Made by a program: the position numbers and the translations under genes. Positions 48,447 to 56,037 of a stretch of DNA of 64,000 nt are shown piece after piece (positions within the stretch are counted from its first letter, which is position 1; each line of letters opens with the position of its first letter). Where the stretch lies: contig NZ_MUMH01000014.1 in assembly GCF_002155965.1 (NCBI RefSeq), forward strand, positions 1 to 64,000. Direction: 5' to 3'. A model generated the notes under the pieces. That model did no database searches and was not told where the DNA came from. It was given only the letters and a program-made list of their open reading frames with translations. The stretch comes from Allokutzneria sp. NRRL B-24872 (GTDB taxonomy: Bacteria > Actinomycetota > Actinomycetes > Mycobacteriales > Pseudonocardiaceae).

Positions 48447-50422
48447 AGCACGAGCTCCGGCTTGAGGCGGTTGGGCGTCCACACCTTCTGCTTGTACGCG
48501 GCCAGCACCGCCAGCAGCAAGCCGAAGATCAGATATCCACCGAGCACGCCGATGTCGGTGCCCATGTTCGCCCAGCCGCCGCCGTAGATCAGGTGCCGCA
48601 GCCCGTCGACCACGTAGGACAGCGGGAGCACCAGGTGCAGCACGTGCAGCGGCTCCGGCGTGGTCTGCCACGGGAACGTGCCGCCCGCCGTGGTCAGCTG
48701 CAACACCAGCAGCACCAGCGCCACGAACTTGCCGCTCGGGCCGAGCAGCGCGTTGAGCCCGTGCAGCACCGCGGTGAACGCCAGTGACGTCAGGACCATG
48801 AAACCCAGTGTTCCCAACGGGTTCGCCGGGCTGACCCCGATCACCGTGGTCACGACGAGGAACAGCAGCGACACCTGGACGCTGCCGAGCAGAGCGGCCG
48901 GCATCCACCCGCCGAGCGCGACCCGCCACGGCGCCGCGCCCGAGGTCAGCGCCCGCCGCGAGAGCGGGCGCACGAGCAGGAACAGCACGAACGCGCCGAT
49001 CCAGCTGGCGAGGCCGAGGAAGAACGGCGCGAGCCCGGCGCCGTAGCTGCCCGCCTTGTTCTCGCCGATGGCGCGCACCGAGATCGGGTCGCCGATGGTC
49101 TTCGCGGTGTCCTTGCGGGTCTGCTCGTCGAGGTTCGGGATCGTCTCGACGCCCTCGCTGAGCTTGCCCGCCAACTCCTTGTTGCCGTCTGCGACCTGGT
49201 TCGCGCCGTCGCTGAGCTGCTTGGTGCCGTCGTAGAGCTGGCCCGCGCCCGTGCTGGCCTTCTTCAACCCGTCGCGCAGCTCCGGCGTCTTCGCGGCCAG
49301 CTGACCGGCCCCGTCGTCGAGCTGCTTGATCGCCGAGGACAGCTGGGGCGTCTGCGCGGCGAGCGTCGCGGCTCCGTCGGAGACCTGCTTCGCGCCGTTG
49401 GCGAGCGTCTTGAGCTGGCCCGACAGCCCCTGCACCTTGTCGTTGGCCTGGTGCAACGGCTTGCCAGCCTCAGTCATCAGGGCCAGCACCTTCTGCACCT
49501 GCTCCTCGGGCAGCCCGAGCGCGCGCAGCTTCTTCTCGATGTCGTCCCGCTTGCCGTCCAAGGTGTCGACCAGCTGCTTCGACGCGTCCGCGACCGCCGC
49601 GCCCTTGTCGGCCAGTTGCTTGTTGCCGTCGGAGACCTGCTTCGCGCCGTCGCTGAGCTGCTTGGACTTCGCGGGCAACTCAGCGGTCTTCTTGTTCAGC
49701 TCGTCCAGCCCGCCGGAGAGCTTGACGACGCCGTCGTGCAGCTTCTGCCCGCCGTCGGAGAGCTTCGTCAGCCCGGTGCCAAGCTCGTTGATCTTCTCCC
49801 GCGCGGTGCCGACGCCGTCGCGGACCTTCGCCGAGCCGTCCGCGAGCTTGCCTGCGCCCTCGGCGGCTTGCTGCGTCTTCTCGCGCATCGTGGAGAAGCC
49901 GACCAGCAGCTTGTCGGCCGCTTCCGTGCCGACCTCGGATGCCACCGCGCGCCGCACCTCGCCGACGACCTTGTCCGCGATCGTGCTGACCAGGTAGTTG
50001 TTGGCGTCGTTGGTGGTCATCACGATGATGCCCTGCCGCGGCTTGTACTCGGCGGGGGAGAGCAGTGCCTGCGAGAAGTCCTCCGGCAGCGTGATCGAGA
50101 AGGTGTAGCGCCCGTCGCGCACCCCCGCGTCGGCGTCGGCCGCGTTGGTCTTGGTCCAGGCGAAGGTGCCCGAGTCGTCGAGCTTGTCGGCGATCTTCTG
50201 CCCGGCCTTCAGTTCCGTGCCGTCCTCGCGGCTGGCGCCGGTGTCCGCGACCACCAACGCCGCCGGGACCTCGCTGAGCTTCCCGTACGGGTCCCAGTTG
50301 GCGTAGAGGTAGAGCGCGCCGTAGAGCAGTGGCACGAGCGTGATCGCCAAGACGGCCAGCCGGGGGAGCTTCCCCGCGGTCAGCCGGCGCAGCTCGTTCG
50401 CGGCGAGGCGGAACGGGGTCAC
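48443..50422 (-). CDS. YhgE/Pip (phage-infection-protein-like) membrane protein
   Basis: A 659-residue protein of the YhgE/Pip family. One N-terminal membrane helix (LAVLAITLVPLLYGALYLYA), a long extracytoplasmic region of Gly/Ala/Asp-rich heptad-like repeats (for example KQLSDGAKQVSDGNKQLADK) and five or six C-terminal helices (from about 460) with an ABC-2-like domain. In Gram-positive bacteria such proteins are tied to phage receptors, ESX/type VII components and lipid or drug export; the exact role here is unknown. GTG 50420-50422 overlaps the stop of the preceding ATPase gene. Confidence 0.88.
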   Translation of the reverse strand: MTPFRLAANELRRLTAGKLPRLAVLAITLVPLLYGALYLYANWDPYGKLSEVPAALVVADTGASREDGTELKAGQKIADKLDDSGTFAWTKTNAADADAGVRDGRYTFSITLPEDFSQALLSPAEYKPRQGIIVMTTNDANNYLVSTIADKVVGEVRRAVASEVGTEAADKLLVGFSTMREKTQQAAEGAGKLADGSAKVRDGVGTAREKINELGTGLTKLSDGGQKLHDGVVKLSGGLDELNKKTAELPAKSKQLSDGAKQVSDGNKQLADKGAAVADASKQLVDTLDGKRDDIEKKLRALGLPEEQVQKVLALMTEAGKPLHQANDKVQGLSGQLKTLANGAKQVSDGAATLAAQTPQLSSAIKQLDDGAGQLAAKTPELRDGLKKASTGAGQLYDGTKQLSDGANQVADGNKELAGKLSEGVETIPNLDEQTRKDTAKTIGDPISVRAIGENKAGSYGAGLAPFFLGLASWIGAFVLFLLVRPLSRRALTSGAAPWRVALGGWMPAALLGSVQVSLLFLVVTTVIGVSPANPLGTLGFMVLTSLAFTAVLHGLNALLGPSGKFVALVLLVLQLTTAGGTFPWQTTPEPLHVLHLVLPLSYVVDGLRHLIYGGGWANMGTDIGVLGGYLIFGLLLAVLAAYKQKVWTPNRLKPELVL

Positions 50423-51090
50423 TTGGTCATCTCCTGGGCTTCGTGGCGGCGGTGGACGGTGAGCGCGGGCGGTTGTTCCTGGCAGCCGAGACGCGCGGCG
50501 GGTATCCCCAGCAGGCGCGAGGACGTCTCGGTGCACAGCGCCACGACCGCGAGCCCCTGCTCTGCCTGCTGCCTGGCGAGCGACCACCACGCGTGCGGAT
50601 CGTCGGTGTGCCGGTCCGGGCAGTCCATGACCAGCGCTTTCACCCTGGGCCGCGCCGCGGCGGACTCCGTCAGCAGGCGCGTGCGCGTGGTCGCGGGCAC
50701 CGTCTCGAAGCGCGCGTCGGCGTGCTGCTCCGCGTCGCGCTCGGCGAGCCATTCGCGCACCGCCCCGCGGCTCGCCCGCAGCCCCGCCATGGCCAGCTCC
50801 TCGCCGATCACGTCGCGCAGCCGCAGCGAGCCGTCCGGTTCGGTCACCCCCGGCGCGTCCACCACCGCGACTCCGGCGCGCAGCCCCGAGTCGTTCGTGC
50901 GACCGTCGAGCAGGACCGCGCCCTCGTGCGGCTGCATCCGCCCCGCCAGCGTCAGCGCGAGCACCGTGTGCCCCGCCCCGGGCTCGCCGGTGACCAGGGC
51001 GACCTGACCGGGCTCGACCCGCAGCGAGGTGGGGCGCAGCAGCGGTCCGTGCGGGCCCCTGACGCCCACCGCCTTGGCCTGGATCTGCAC
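50419..51090 (-). CDS. Degenerate ABC-type ATPase partner of YhgE/Pip
   Basis: A 223-residue protein with the outline of an ABC ATPase (LLRPTSLRVEPGQVALVTGE, then GRMQPHEGAVLLDGR) but damaged catalytic motifs. Walker A reads GEPGAGHT, with His41 in place of Lys. The signature region is not LSGGQ. The Walker B strand ALVMDCPD lacks the catalytic Glu. It may bind without hydrolysing ATP, or serve as a structural partner for the Pip protein, whose gene it overlaps by four bases. GTG 51088-51090 has AGGAGG upstream. It is the first gene of the operon. Confidence 0.75.
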   Translation of the reverse strand: MQIQAKAVGVRGPHGPLLRPTSLRVEPGQVALVTGEPGAGHTVLALTLAGRMQPHEGAVLLDGRTNDSGLRAGVAVVDAPGVTEPDGSLRLRDVIGEELAMAGLRASRGAVREWLAERDAEQHADARFETVPATTRTRLLTESAAARPRVKALVMDCPDRHTDDPHAWWSLARQQAEQGLAVVALCTETSSRLLGIPAARLGCQEQPPALTVHRRHEAQEMTK

Positions 51091-51104
51091 GACGCCTCCT
51101 ACTC

Positions 51105-51122
51105 GAACTGACCGGTCAGTTC
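51105..51122. promoter_or_regulatory. Perfect 18-bp TetR-type operator
   Basis: GAACTGACC-GGTCAGTTC is an uninterrupted palindrome ending 15 bases upstream of the ATPase start codon. GACCGGTC centres are typical of TetR operators. The operon's own TetR (47859-48446) is the obvious ligand. Confidence 0.8.
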
Positions 51123-51208
51123 AAATAGTGGTCCTGTGTCGAACGTGAAGCAACTCCACGACCTGTGATCCGCGTCCGACCCTCACCAACCGGACAATCC
51201 CTCCCCGC

Positions 51209-51377
51209 CTCAATGACTCCTTCATGTGGTTGAGCGTGCTGAACGAGTCATTGGCGTGGTTGAACGCACCGAATGAGTCATTCAGGTACTCCGGACGCCC
51301 TGAACGACCCCTTCGGGTACCTCAACTCCCCGAACGGCCCTTTCAGGTACTTGGGCGCACCAAACGAGGCGTTCGCG
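51209..51377 (+). repeat. 30-bp intergenic repeat array 2
   Basis: Five units start at 51209, 51239, 51269, 51300 and 51330, each beginning CTCAATGA, CTGAACGA, CCGAATGA or a variant. They are followed at 51360 by the end block CCAAACGAGGCGTTCGCG. One extra base separates units three and four. Units degrade from left to right. It lies between the Pip-operon promoter and the convergent-side end of the GNAT gene. The stretch 51123-51208 shows nothing else. Confidence 0.85.
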
Positions 51378-51389
51378 GCGGGCGGCGGG

Positions 51390-52328
51390 TTAGCGCAGTG
51401 CGGTGGCGGGGCGGACTTCCCAAAGCGTCCACAGTGGACGGTAGCCCTGGCGTGGCCAGAACACCGAGGACAGCGGGTTCGGCGGGTTGTAGTAGAGGTA
51501 GGTCCCGCTCGCGCCACCGCGCGTGAACTCGGCGTGCACGACGTCCATCAGCCGCCTGCCGATGCCGTTGCCGCGCGCGCCGGGCAGCACCGACACGCAG
51601 TTGACGTAGCCCCAGTTGCCGGGCTGCAACCGGCTCCCCGCCCAGCTGCCGGGCGTCACGGGCGTCCACGCGCAGTCGGCGAGCGCCAGTGTCATCCCGT
51701 CGCGCTCCGCCACCCACACCGGGTCGCCGTCGAGGAGCCGCTTGCGCAGCGCGTCCCGCTTGAGCGGCACAGCGTTCTCCCGGAACACCGTCGCGCCGAC
51801 CGATGCTGAGTACCGCAGCTCCGCGAGCGTCAGCTGGAGCATCGCGTCCATGTCCGCATTCCGCGCCCGTCGCACCACGAGCGGTTCAACGCGCGGTTGC
51901 GGCTGCTGCACGGAACGGCGGACAGCGAGCGTGGTCAGGGGTTGGAACCCGTGGTCGAGGAACACCCGCGTGGCCTCCACGTCCCTGCTGGGCCAACTGA
52001 CCAGACACGAGGAGTCGGATGTCGGCGGGCTCACCGTGCGCATCCGTTCCACCCACGCGTTCAACAGCGCGTTGAGCCCCACGCTGCCCGTGTCGCCGAT
52101 GAGCGGCATCAGCTCCCAAACCTCCGCCGCAGACCACAGTCGGTGCGCGGAGCCCGCGGGGTACGAAGCGTGCGCGAGGCTCGCGGTGACCCGACGACCG
52201 TCCGGCAGTGCCGCGGTCAGCGTCTCGGTGCGGTCGTCGCACGGAGGCGCGACGGCCTCGGGGAGTGCGGGGTCGACAGCGGTGAAGCGGGCTCGTTGTG
52301 CGCTGAGCAGGTCCGCGTCGCCGGTCAT
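51390..52328 (-). CDS. GNAT-family N-acetyltransferase
   Basis: A 312-residue protein whose second half (about 155-300) is a GNAT domain: LVVRRARNADMDAMLQLTLA, ADCAWTPVTP, YVNCVSVLPGARGNGIGRRL with the acetyl-CoA-binding GARGNGIG loop, then LYYNPPNPLSSVFWPRQGYR. The first half resembles a second, degenerate GNAT fold. The acceptor is unknown. It starts three bases after the methyltransferase stop and is co-transcribed with it. Confidence 0.82.
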   Translation of the reverse strand: MTGDADLLSAQRARFTAVDPALPEAVAPPCDDRTETLTAALPDGRRVTASLAHASYPAGSAHRLWSAAEVWELMPLIGDTGSVGLNALLNAWVERMRTVSPPTSDSSCLVSWPSRDVEATRVFLDHGFQPLTTLAVRRSVQQPQPRVEPLVVRRARNADMDAMLQLTLAELRYSASVGATVFRENAVPLKRDALRKRLLDGDPVWVAERDGMTLALADCAWTPVTPGSWAGSRLQPGNWGYVNCVSVLPGARGNGIGRRLMDVVHAEFTRGGASGTYLYYNPPNPLSSVFWPRQGYRPLWTLWEVRPATALR

Positions 52329-52331
52329 GTC

Positions 52332-53168
52332 CTACAGCTTCTCGCAGAGGAAGATCGCCGTGCCAGGGAACAGCTTGCCGCGCAGTGGGCTCCACTGGCC
52401 CCAGATCCCCGTGTGCCCGTCAGGCCACTCCGGCTCCACGATGTCCTTGAGCGCCATGCCCGCCGCGGTGATCGCGCGCACGAAGTCGCCGAGCGTGCGG
52501 TGGTGCTCGACGTAGGTGGCCCTGCCGACCTCGTCGACCTCCACGTACGGCGAGCGGTCGAAGTACGACTGGATCACGGTGAGCCCGTCGGGGCCGGGGT
52601 CGTCGGGGAAGCACCACCGCACGGGGTGCGTCACCGCGAACGCCCACCGGCCGCTCGGCCGCAGCGTCCTGGCGACCTCGCGCATCAGCAGTTCGACGTC
52701 GGCGACGAAGGGCACGCCGCCGAAGGCGGAGCACACGATGTCGAAGGAGCCGTCCGCGAACGGCAGCGCGTCACCGCTGGCTTGCACGAGCGGCACGTGG
52801 ATGCCGGTGGCCGCGTTGTCGCTCGCGGCGTGCTTGAGCATGCCCGCCGACACGTCCAGCGCCGTGGTGCGCGCTCCCCGCGCGGCCAGCCACCGCGCGC
52901 ACGCGGCCATCCCGCAGCCCAGCTCCAGCACGTCGAGCCCGCTCACGTCGCCGAGCAGCCGGGCGTCCTCCTCGCGCAGGCGCTCCGGGCACCAGACGAA
53001 GTCCGCGGCGCCGAGGAAGTCCCGGTGCTCCTCGCGGTAGTCGTCCGCGTCCGCGTCCCACCAGGCGATGTTCGCCAACCGGGACTCCACGACGCCCGCC
53101 TCGCGCCTGACGATCCCGACCGTGCCGAGCGCTCGTTCCGCGCTGGCGTGCTGGTGCTGCTCAGACAC
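52332..53168 (-). CDS. Class I SAM-dependent methyltransferase
   Basis: A 278-residue methyltransferase. SAM-binding motif I is VLELGCGMAACARWLAARG, motif II region GDALPFADGSFDIVCSAFGG, and post-motif VARTLRPSGRWAFAVTHP. It resembles actinobacterial UbiE-like proteins of unknown substrate. GTG 53166-53168 has AGGAG upstream. Together with the GNAT gene it forms a two-gene operon read away from rpsA; the 262-base gap to rpsA must hold both promoters. Confidence 0.87.
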   Translation of the reverse strand: MSEQHQHASAERALGTVGIVRREAGVVESRLANIAWWDADADDYREEHRDFLGAADFVWCPERLREEDARLLGDVSGLDVLELGCGMAACARWLAARGARTTALDVSAGMLKHAASDNAATGIHVPLVQASGDALPFADGSFDIVCSAFGGVPFVADVELLMREVARTLRPSGRWAFAVTHPVRWCFPDDPGPDGLTVIQSYFDRSPYVEVDEVGRATYVEHHRTLGDFVRAITAAGMALKDIVEPEWPDGHTGIWGQWSPLRGKLFPGTAIFLCEKL

Positions 53169-53430
53169 ACTGCTCCTACTGGGGATCGGATCGGAGTAAC
53201 CGGTTTGCCCGGCCGTCGAGCAGGCGCGTACGATACCGTCCGCGCGGTGGGTGCGCGCTGCCTGCTACCGGCATCTCTCGACGTACTCGAAGCAGACTGC
53301 TCGGAACAGGGGGCGCTCGTCGCTCGTTGTTGGCCTTGTAGCACTATGACTTGCGCCGGCTAGACAAAGCCCGCAGCGAAAGAACGTGCAGAGGCCAACT
53401 ACACCTATCCGTACCGGAGCACCCCACCTA

Positions 53431-54957
53431 ATGTCCACCGACACCGTCACCATCCCTTCCTACGCCGGTCCCGCGCCTGCCAAGACCCAGGTCGCGATCA
53501 ACGACATCGGTTCGGAAGAGGACTTCCTCGCCGCCATCGACAAGACCATCAAGTACTTCAACGATGGCGACATCGTCGAGGGCACCATCGTCAAGGTCGA
53601 CCGCGACGAGGTGCTGCTCGACATCGGCTACAAGACCGAGGGCGTCATCCCCTCGCGCGAGCTGTCGATCAAGCACGACGTCGACCCGGCCGAGGTCGTC
53701 TCCGTCGGTGACCACGTCGAGGCCCTGGTTCTCCAGAAGGAGGACAAGGAAGGCCGCCTGATCCTGTCCAAGAAGCGCGCCCAGTACGAGCGCGCCTGGG
53801 GCACGATCGAGGCCCTCAAGGAGAAGGACGAGCCCGTCAAGGGCACCGTCATCGAGGTCGTCAAGGGTGGTCTCATCCTCGACATCGGCCTCCGCGGCTT
53901 CCTTCCCGCCTCGCTGGTGGAGATGCGCCGCGTGCGCGACCTCCAGCCCTACGTCGGTCGCGAGCTCGAGGCCAAGATCATCGAGCTGGACAAGAACCGC
54001 AACAACGTGGTCCTGTCCCGCCGCGCCTGGCTGGAGCAGACCCAGTCCGAGGTCCGCAGCGAGTTCCTCAACCAGCTGCAGAAGGGCCAGGTCCGCAAGG
54101 GCGTCGTGTCCTCCATCGTCAACTTCGGTGCCTTCGTGGACCTGGGTGGCGTCGACGGCCTGGTGCACGTCTCCGAGCTGTCCTGGAAGCACATCGACCA
54201 CCCCTCCGAGGTCGTCGAGGTCGGCCAGGAGGTCACCGTCGAGGTGCTCGACGTCGACATGGAGCGCGAGCGCGTCTCCCTGTCGCTGAAGGCCACCCAG
54301 GAAGACCCGTGGCGCCAGTTCGCCCGCACCCACGCGATCGGCCAGATCGTGCCGGGCAAGGTCACCAAGCTGGTTCCGTTCGGTGCGTTCGTCCGCGTGG
54401 ACGAGGGCATCGAGGGCCTGGTCCACATCTCCGAGCTGGCCGAGCGCCACGTCGAGATCCCGGAGCAGGTCGTGCAGGTCGGCGACGAGGTCATGGTCAA
54501 GGTCATCGACATCGACCTGGACCGCCGCCGCATCTCGCTGTCGCTGAAGCAGGCCAACGAGGGCTTCACCGCGGACTCGGAGTTCGACCCGACCCAGTAC
54601 GGCATGGCTGCCGAGTACGACGGCGAGGGCAACTACATCTACCCCGAGGGCTTCGACCCGGAGACCCAGGACTGGCTCGAGGGCTACGACAAGCAGCGCG
54701 AGGAGTGGGAGCGGCAGTACGCCGAGGCCCGCGTGCGCTACGACGCCCACATCAAGCAGGTCGTCAAGGCCTCCGAGGCCGAGGCGGAGGCCGCCGCGAA
54801 CGGTGGCGCCGAGGCCGCGGCCGCCGGTTCCTCCAGCTCCGCTGGTGGCGCCGCGACCGGTGGTGGCAACTACTCCTCGGGTGGCGAGTCCTCGGGCTCG
54901 CTGGCCAGCGACGAGCAGCTCGCGGCGCTCCGCGAGAAGCTCTCCGGCGGCCAGTAA
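53431..54957 (+). CDS. rpsA: 30S ribosomal protein S1
   Basis: A 508-residue ribosomal protein S1 with four S1 RNA-binding domains (starting near residues 35, 120, 207 and 292). Examples are GDIVEGTIVKVDRDEVLLDI, GLRGFLPASLVE, VSSIVNFGAFVDLGGVDGLV and VTKLVPFGAFVRVDEGIEGL. It helps mRNA bind the 30S subunit. The C-terminal 90 residues are disordered and rich in Ala, Gly, Ser and Glu, as in other actinobacteria. ATG 53431 fits the conserved MSTDTVT start. A strong terminator follows at 54996. Confidence 0.97.
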   Translation: MSTDTVTIPSYAGPAPAKTQVAINDIGSEEDFLAAIDKTIKYFNDGDIVEGTIVKVDRDEVLLDIGYKTEGVIPSRELSIKHDVDPAEVVSVGDHVEALVLQKEDKEGRLILSKKRAQYERAWGTIEALKEKDEPVKGTVIEVVKGGLILDIGLRGFLPASLVEMRRVRDLQPYVGRELEAKIIELDKNRNNVVLSRRAWLEQTQSEVRSEFLNQLQKGQVRKGVVSSIVNFGAFVDLGGVDGLVHVSELSWKHIDHPSEVVEVGQEVTVEVLDVDMERERVSLSLKATQEDPWRQFARTHAIGQIVPGKVTKLVPFGAFVRVDEGIEGLVHISELAERHVEIPEQVVQVGDEVMVKVIDIDLDRRRISLSLKQANEGFTADSEFDPTQYGMAAEYDGEGNYIYPEGFDPETQDWLEGYDKQREEWERQYAEARVRYDAHIKQVVKASEAEAEAAANGGAEAAAAGSSSSAGGAATGGGNYSSGGESSGSLASDEQLAALREKLSGGQ

Positions 54958-54995
54958 GCCATCCCGCTCGGGTAGCACCGCAGTACGCAGAGGCG

Positions 54996-55030
54996 AAGGC
55001 CCCGCACCACTCCACGTGGTGCGGGGCCTT
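54996..55030 (+). terminator. rpsA terminator
   Basis: AAGGCCCCGCACCAC (54996-55010) and GTGGTGCGGGGCCTT (55016-55030) are exact reverse complements around a five-base loop, 38 bases after the rpsA stop. Confidence 0.9.
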
Positions 55031-55065
55031 CCCCGTTCCGGGGTCGCGGTGGCGGCTCCAACCAC

Positions 55066-55263
55066 CTCAATGACTCGTTCAGTCCGTTGAGCGTGCTGAA
55101 CGAGTCATTGACCACGCTCAACCACCTCAACGAGTCATTCAGCACGTCAACGTGGCGAACGGCCTGTTCGGTGCGCGGGGAAGCCCTGAACGACCCGTTC
55201 GGTGCGCTCAACGCACTGAAAGGGTCATTCAGGGAGTTCGGCGCACCAAACGCGGCGTTCGCG
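55066..55263 (+). repeat. 30-bp intergenic repeat array 3 (after rpsA)
   Basis: Units begin at 55066, 55096, 55126, about 55156, 55186 and 55216, each near 30 bases, with the end block CCAAACGCGGCGTTCGCG at 55246. Units one and two together form a perfect 15-bp inverted repeat (55068-55082 and 55096-55110) with a 13-base loop, because the unit core reads almost the same on both strands. Later units drift from the consensus. Confidence 0.85.
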
Positions 55264-55287
55264 ATGGTGGGGTGAACCCCGCGCGCG

Positions 55288-55935
55288 TCAGGTGGTGGTG
55301 AGGGCTTCGAGTTGCTCGGCGGAGAAGGGGAGCGCGCGCAGCAGCGAGTCGCGGAGCAGTTCGACGAGGTCCTCGCGGTCGAGCTGGGGGCCGGAGACCC
55401 AGTGCAGCGCGATCTCCTCCACGAACGCCACGGCGCCGCGGACCAGCAACGACAGCGCGGCGTCCACCTCGATGCCCGCCGCGGTGAGGCTGTCGGTGAA
55501 GTACCCGGCGATCCGCGTCCTGCTGGAGTCCACGACCGCGCGCAGGTCGGCGTCGGCCGCGGCGGCCCCGCGCACGAGGGACAGGTATCCGTTGCGCGTG
55601 CGCTCCACGTAGCCGACGTAGCGGCTCAGGCCCTCGGTCAGCTGGTCGATCGGGGACAGCTCGGGGTTCGGGCGCACCCGTTCCACCAGGTCCTCGATGG
55701 TCGCGCTGACCACTTCGAGCACGATGTCGCCCCTGGTGGGGAAGTAGTGGAACAGCAGCGGGTTGGAGATGCCCGCGCGCCGGGCCAGCTCGTTGGTGGA
55801 GAAGCCGTCGACTCCCCGCTCGATGATCAGCTCGGTGGCCAGTTCCAACAGCTGGGCGCGGCGGGCGTCCCTGGTCATCCGGCCTCGGGGGCGCCCGGCC
55901 GGGATCTCGGCGGCGGGCTCGGTGATCGACGACAT
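55288..55935 (-). CDS. TetR-family repressor of the monooxygenase/SDR operon
   Basis: A 215-residue TetR protein: a basic N-terminal tail (RPRGRMTRDARRAQ), helix-turn-helix ELIIERGVDGFSTNELARRA through LLFHYFPTRGDIVLEV, and a helical ligand domain. ATG 55933-55935 was chosen because the upstream frame runs through the operator region. It is divergent from the monooxygenase gene, with two similar sites in between, so it probably controls both. Confidence 0.88.
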   Translation of the reverse strand: MSSITEPAAEIPAGRPRGRMTRDARRAQLLELATELIIERGVDGFSTNELARRAGISNPLLFHYFPTRGDIVLEVVSATIEDLVERVRPNPELSPIDQLTEGLSRYVGYVERTRNGYLSLVRGAAAADADLRAVVDSSRTRIAGYFTDSLTAAGIEVDAALSLLVRGAVAFVEEIALHWVSGPQLDREDLVELLRDSLLRALPFSAEQLEALTTT

Positions 55936-55964
55936 GGACCCAGTGTAGGGACCTCCGCATCCTA

Positions 55965-56013
55965 TTGACTTCTTCTCAACAGTCACCCTACCGTGGAGTT
56001 GAGTACTTCTCAG
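55965..56013. promoter_or_regulatory. Two TetR-operator-like sites in divergent promoter
   Basis: TTGACTTCTTCTCAA (55965-55979) and TTGAGTACTTCTCAG (55999-56013) share TTGA-N3-CTTCTCA in the same orientation and are each imperfect palindromes. They start 34 bases apart, between the TetR start (55935) and the monooxygenase start (56038). Confidence 0.6.
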
Positions 56014-56037
56014 TAACCGGTGAAGGGATGGCGGGGC

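Noticed and set aside
53428-55065. A 545-codon open frame on the minus strand
   Set aside because: Antisense of rpsA; Leu/Val/Asp-rich periodic product typical of a shadow frame.
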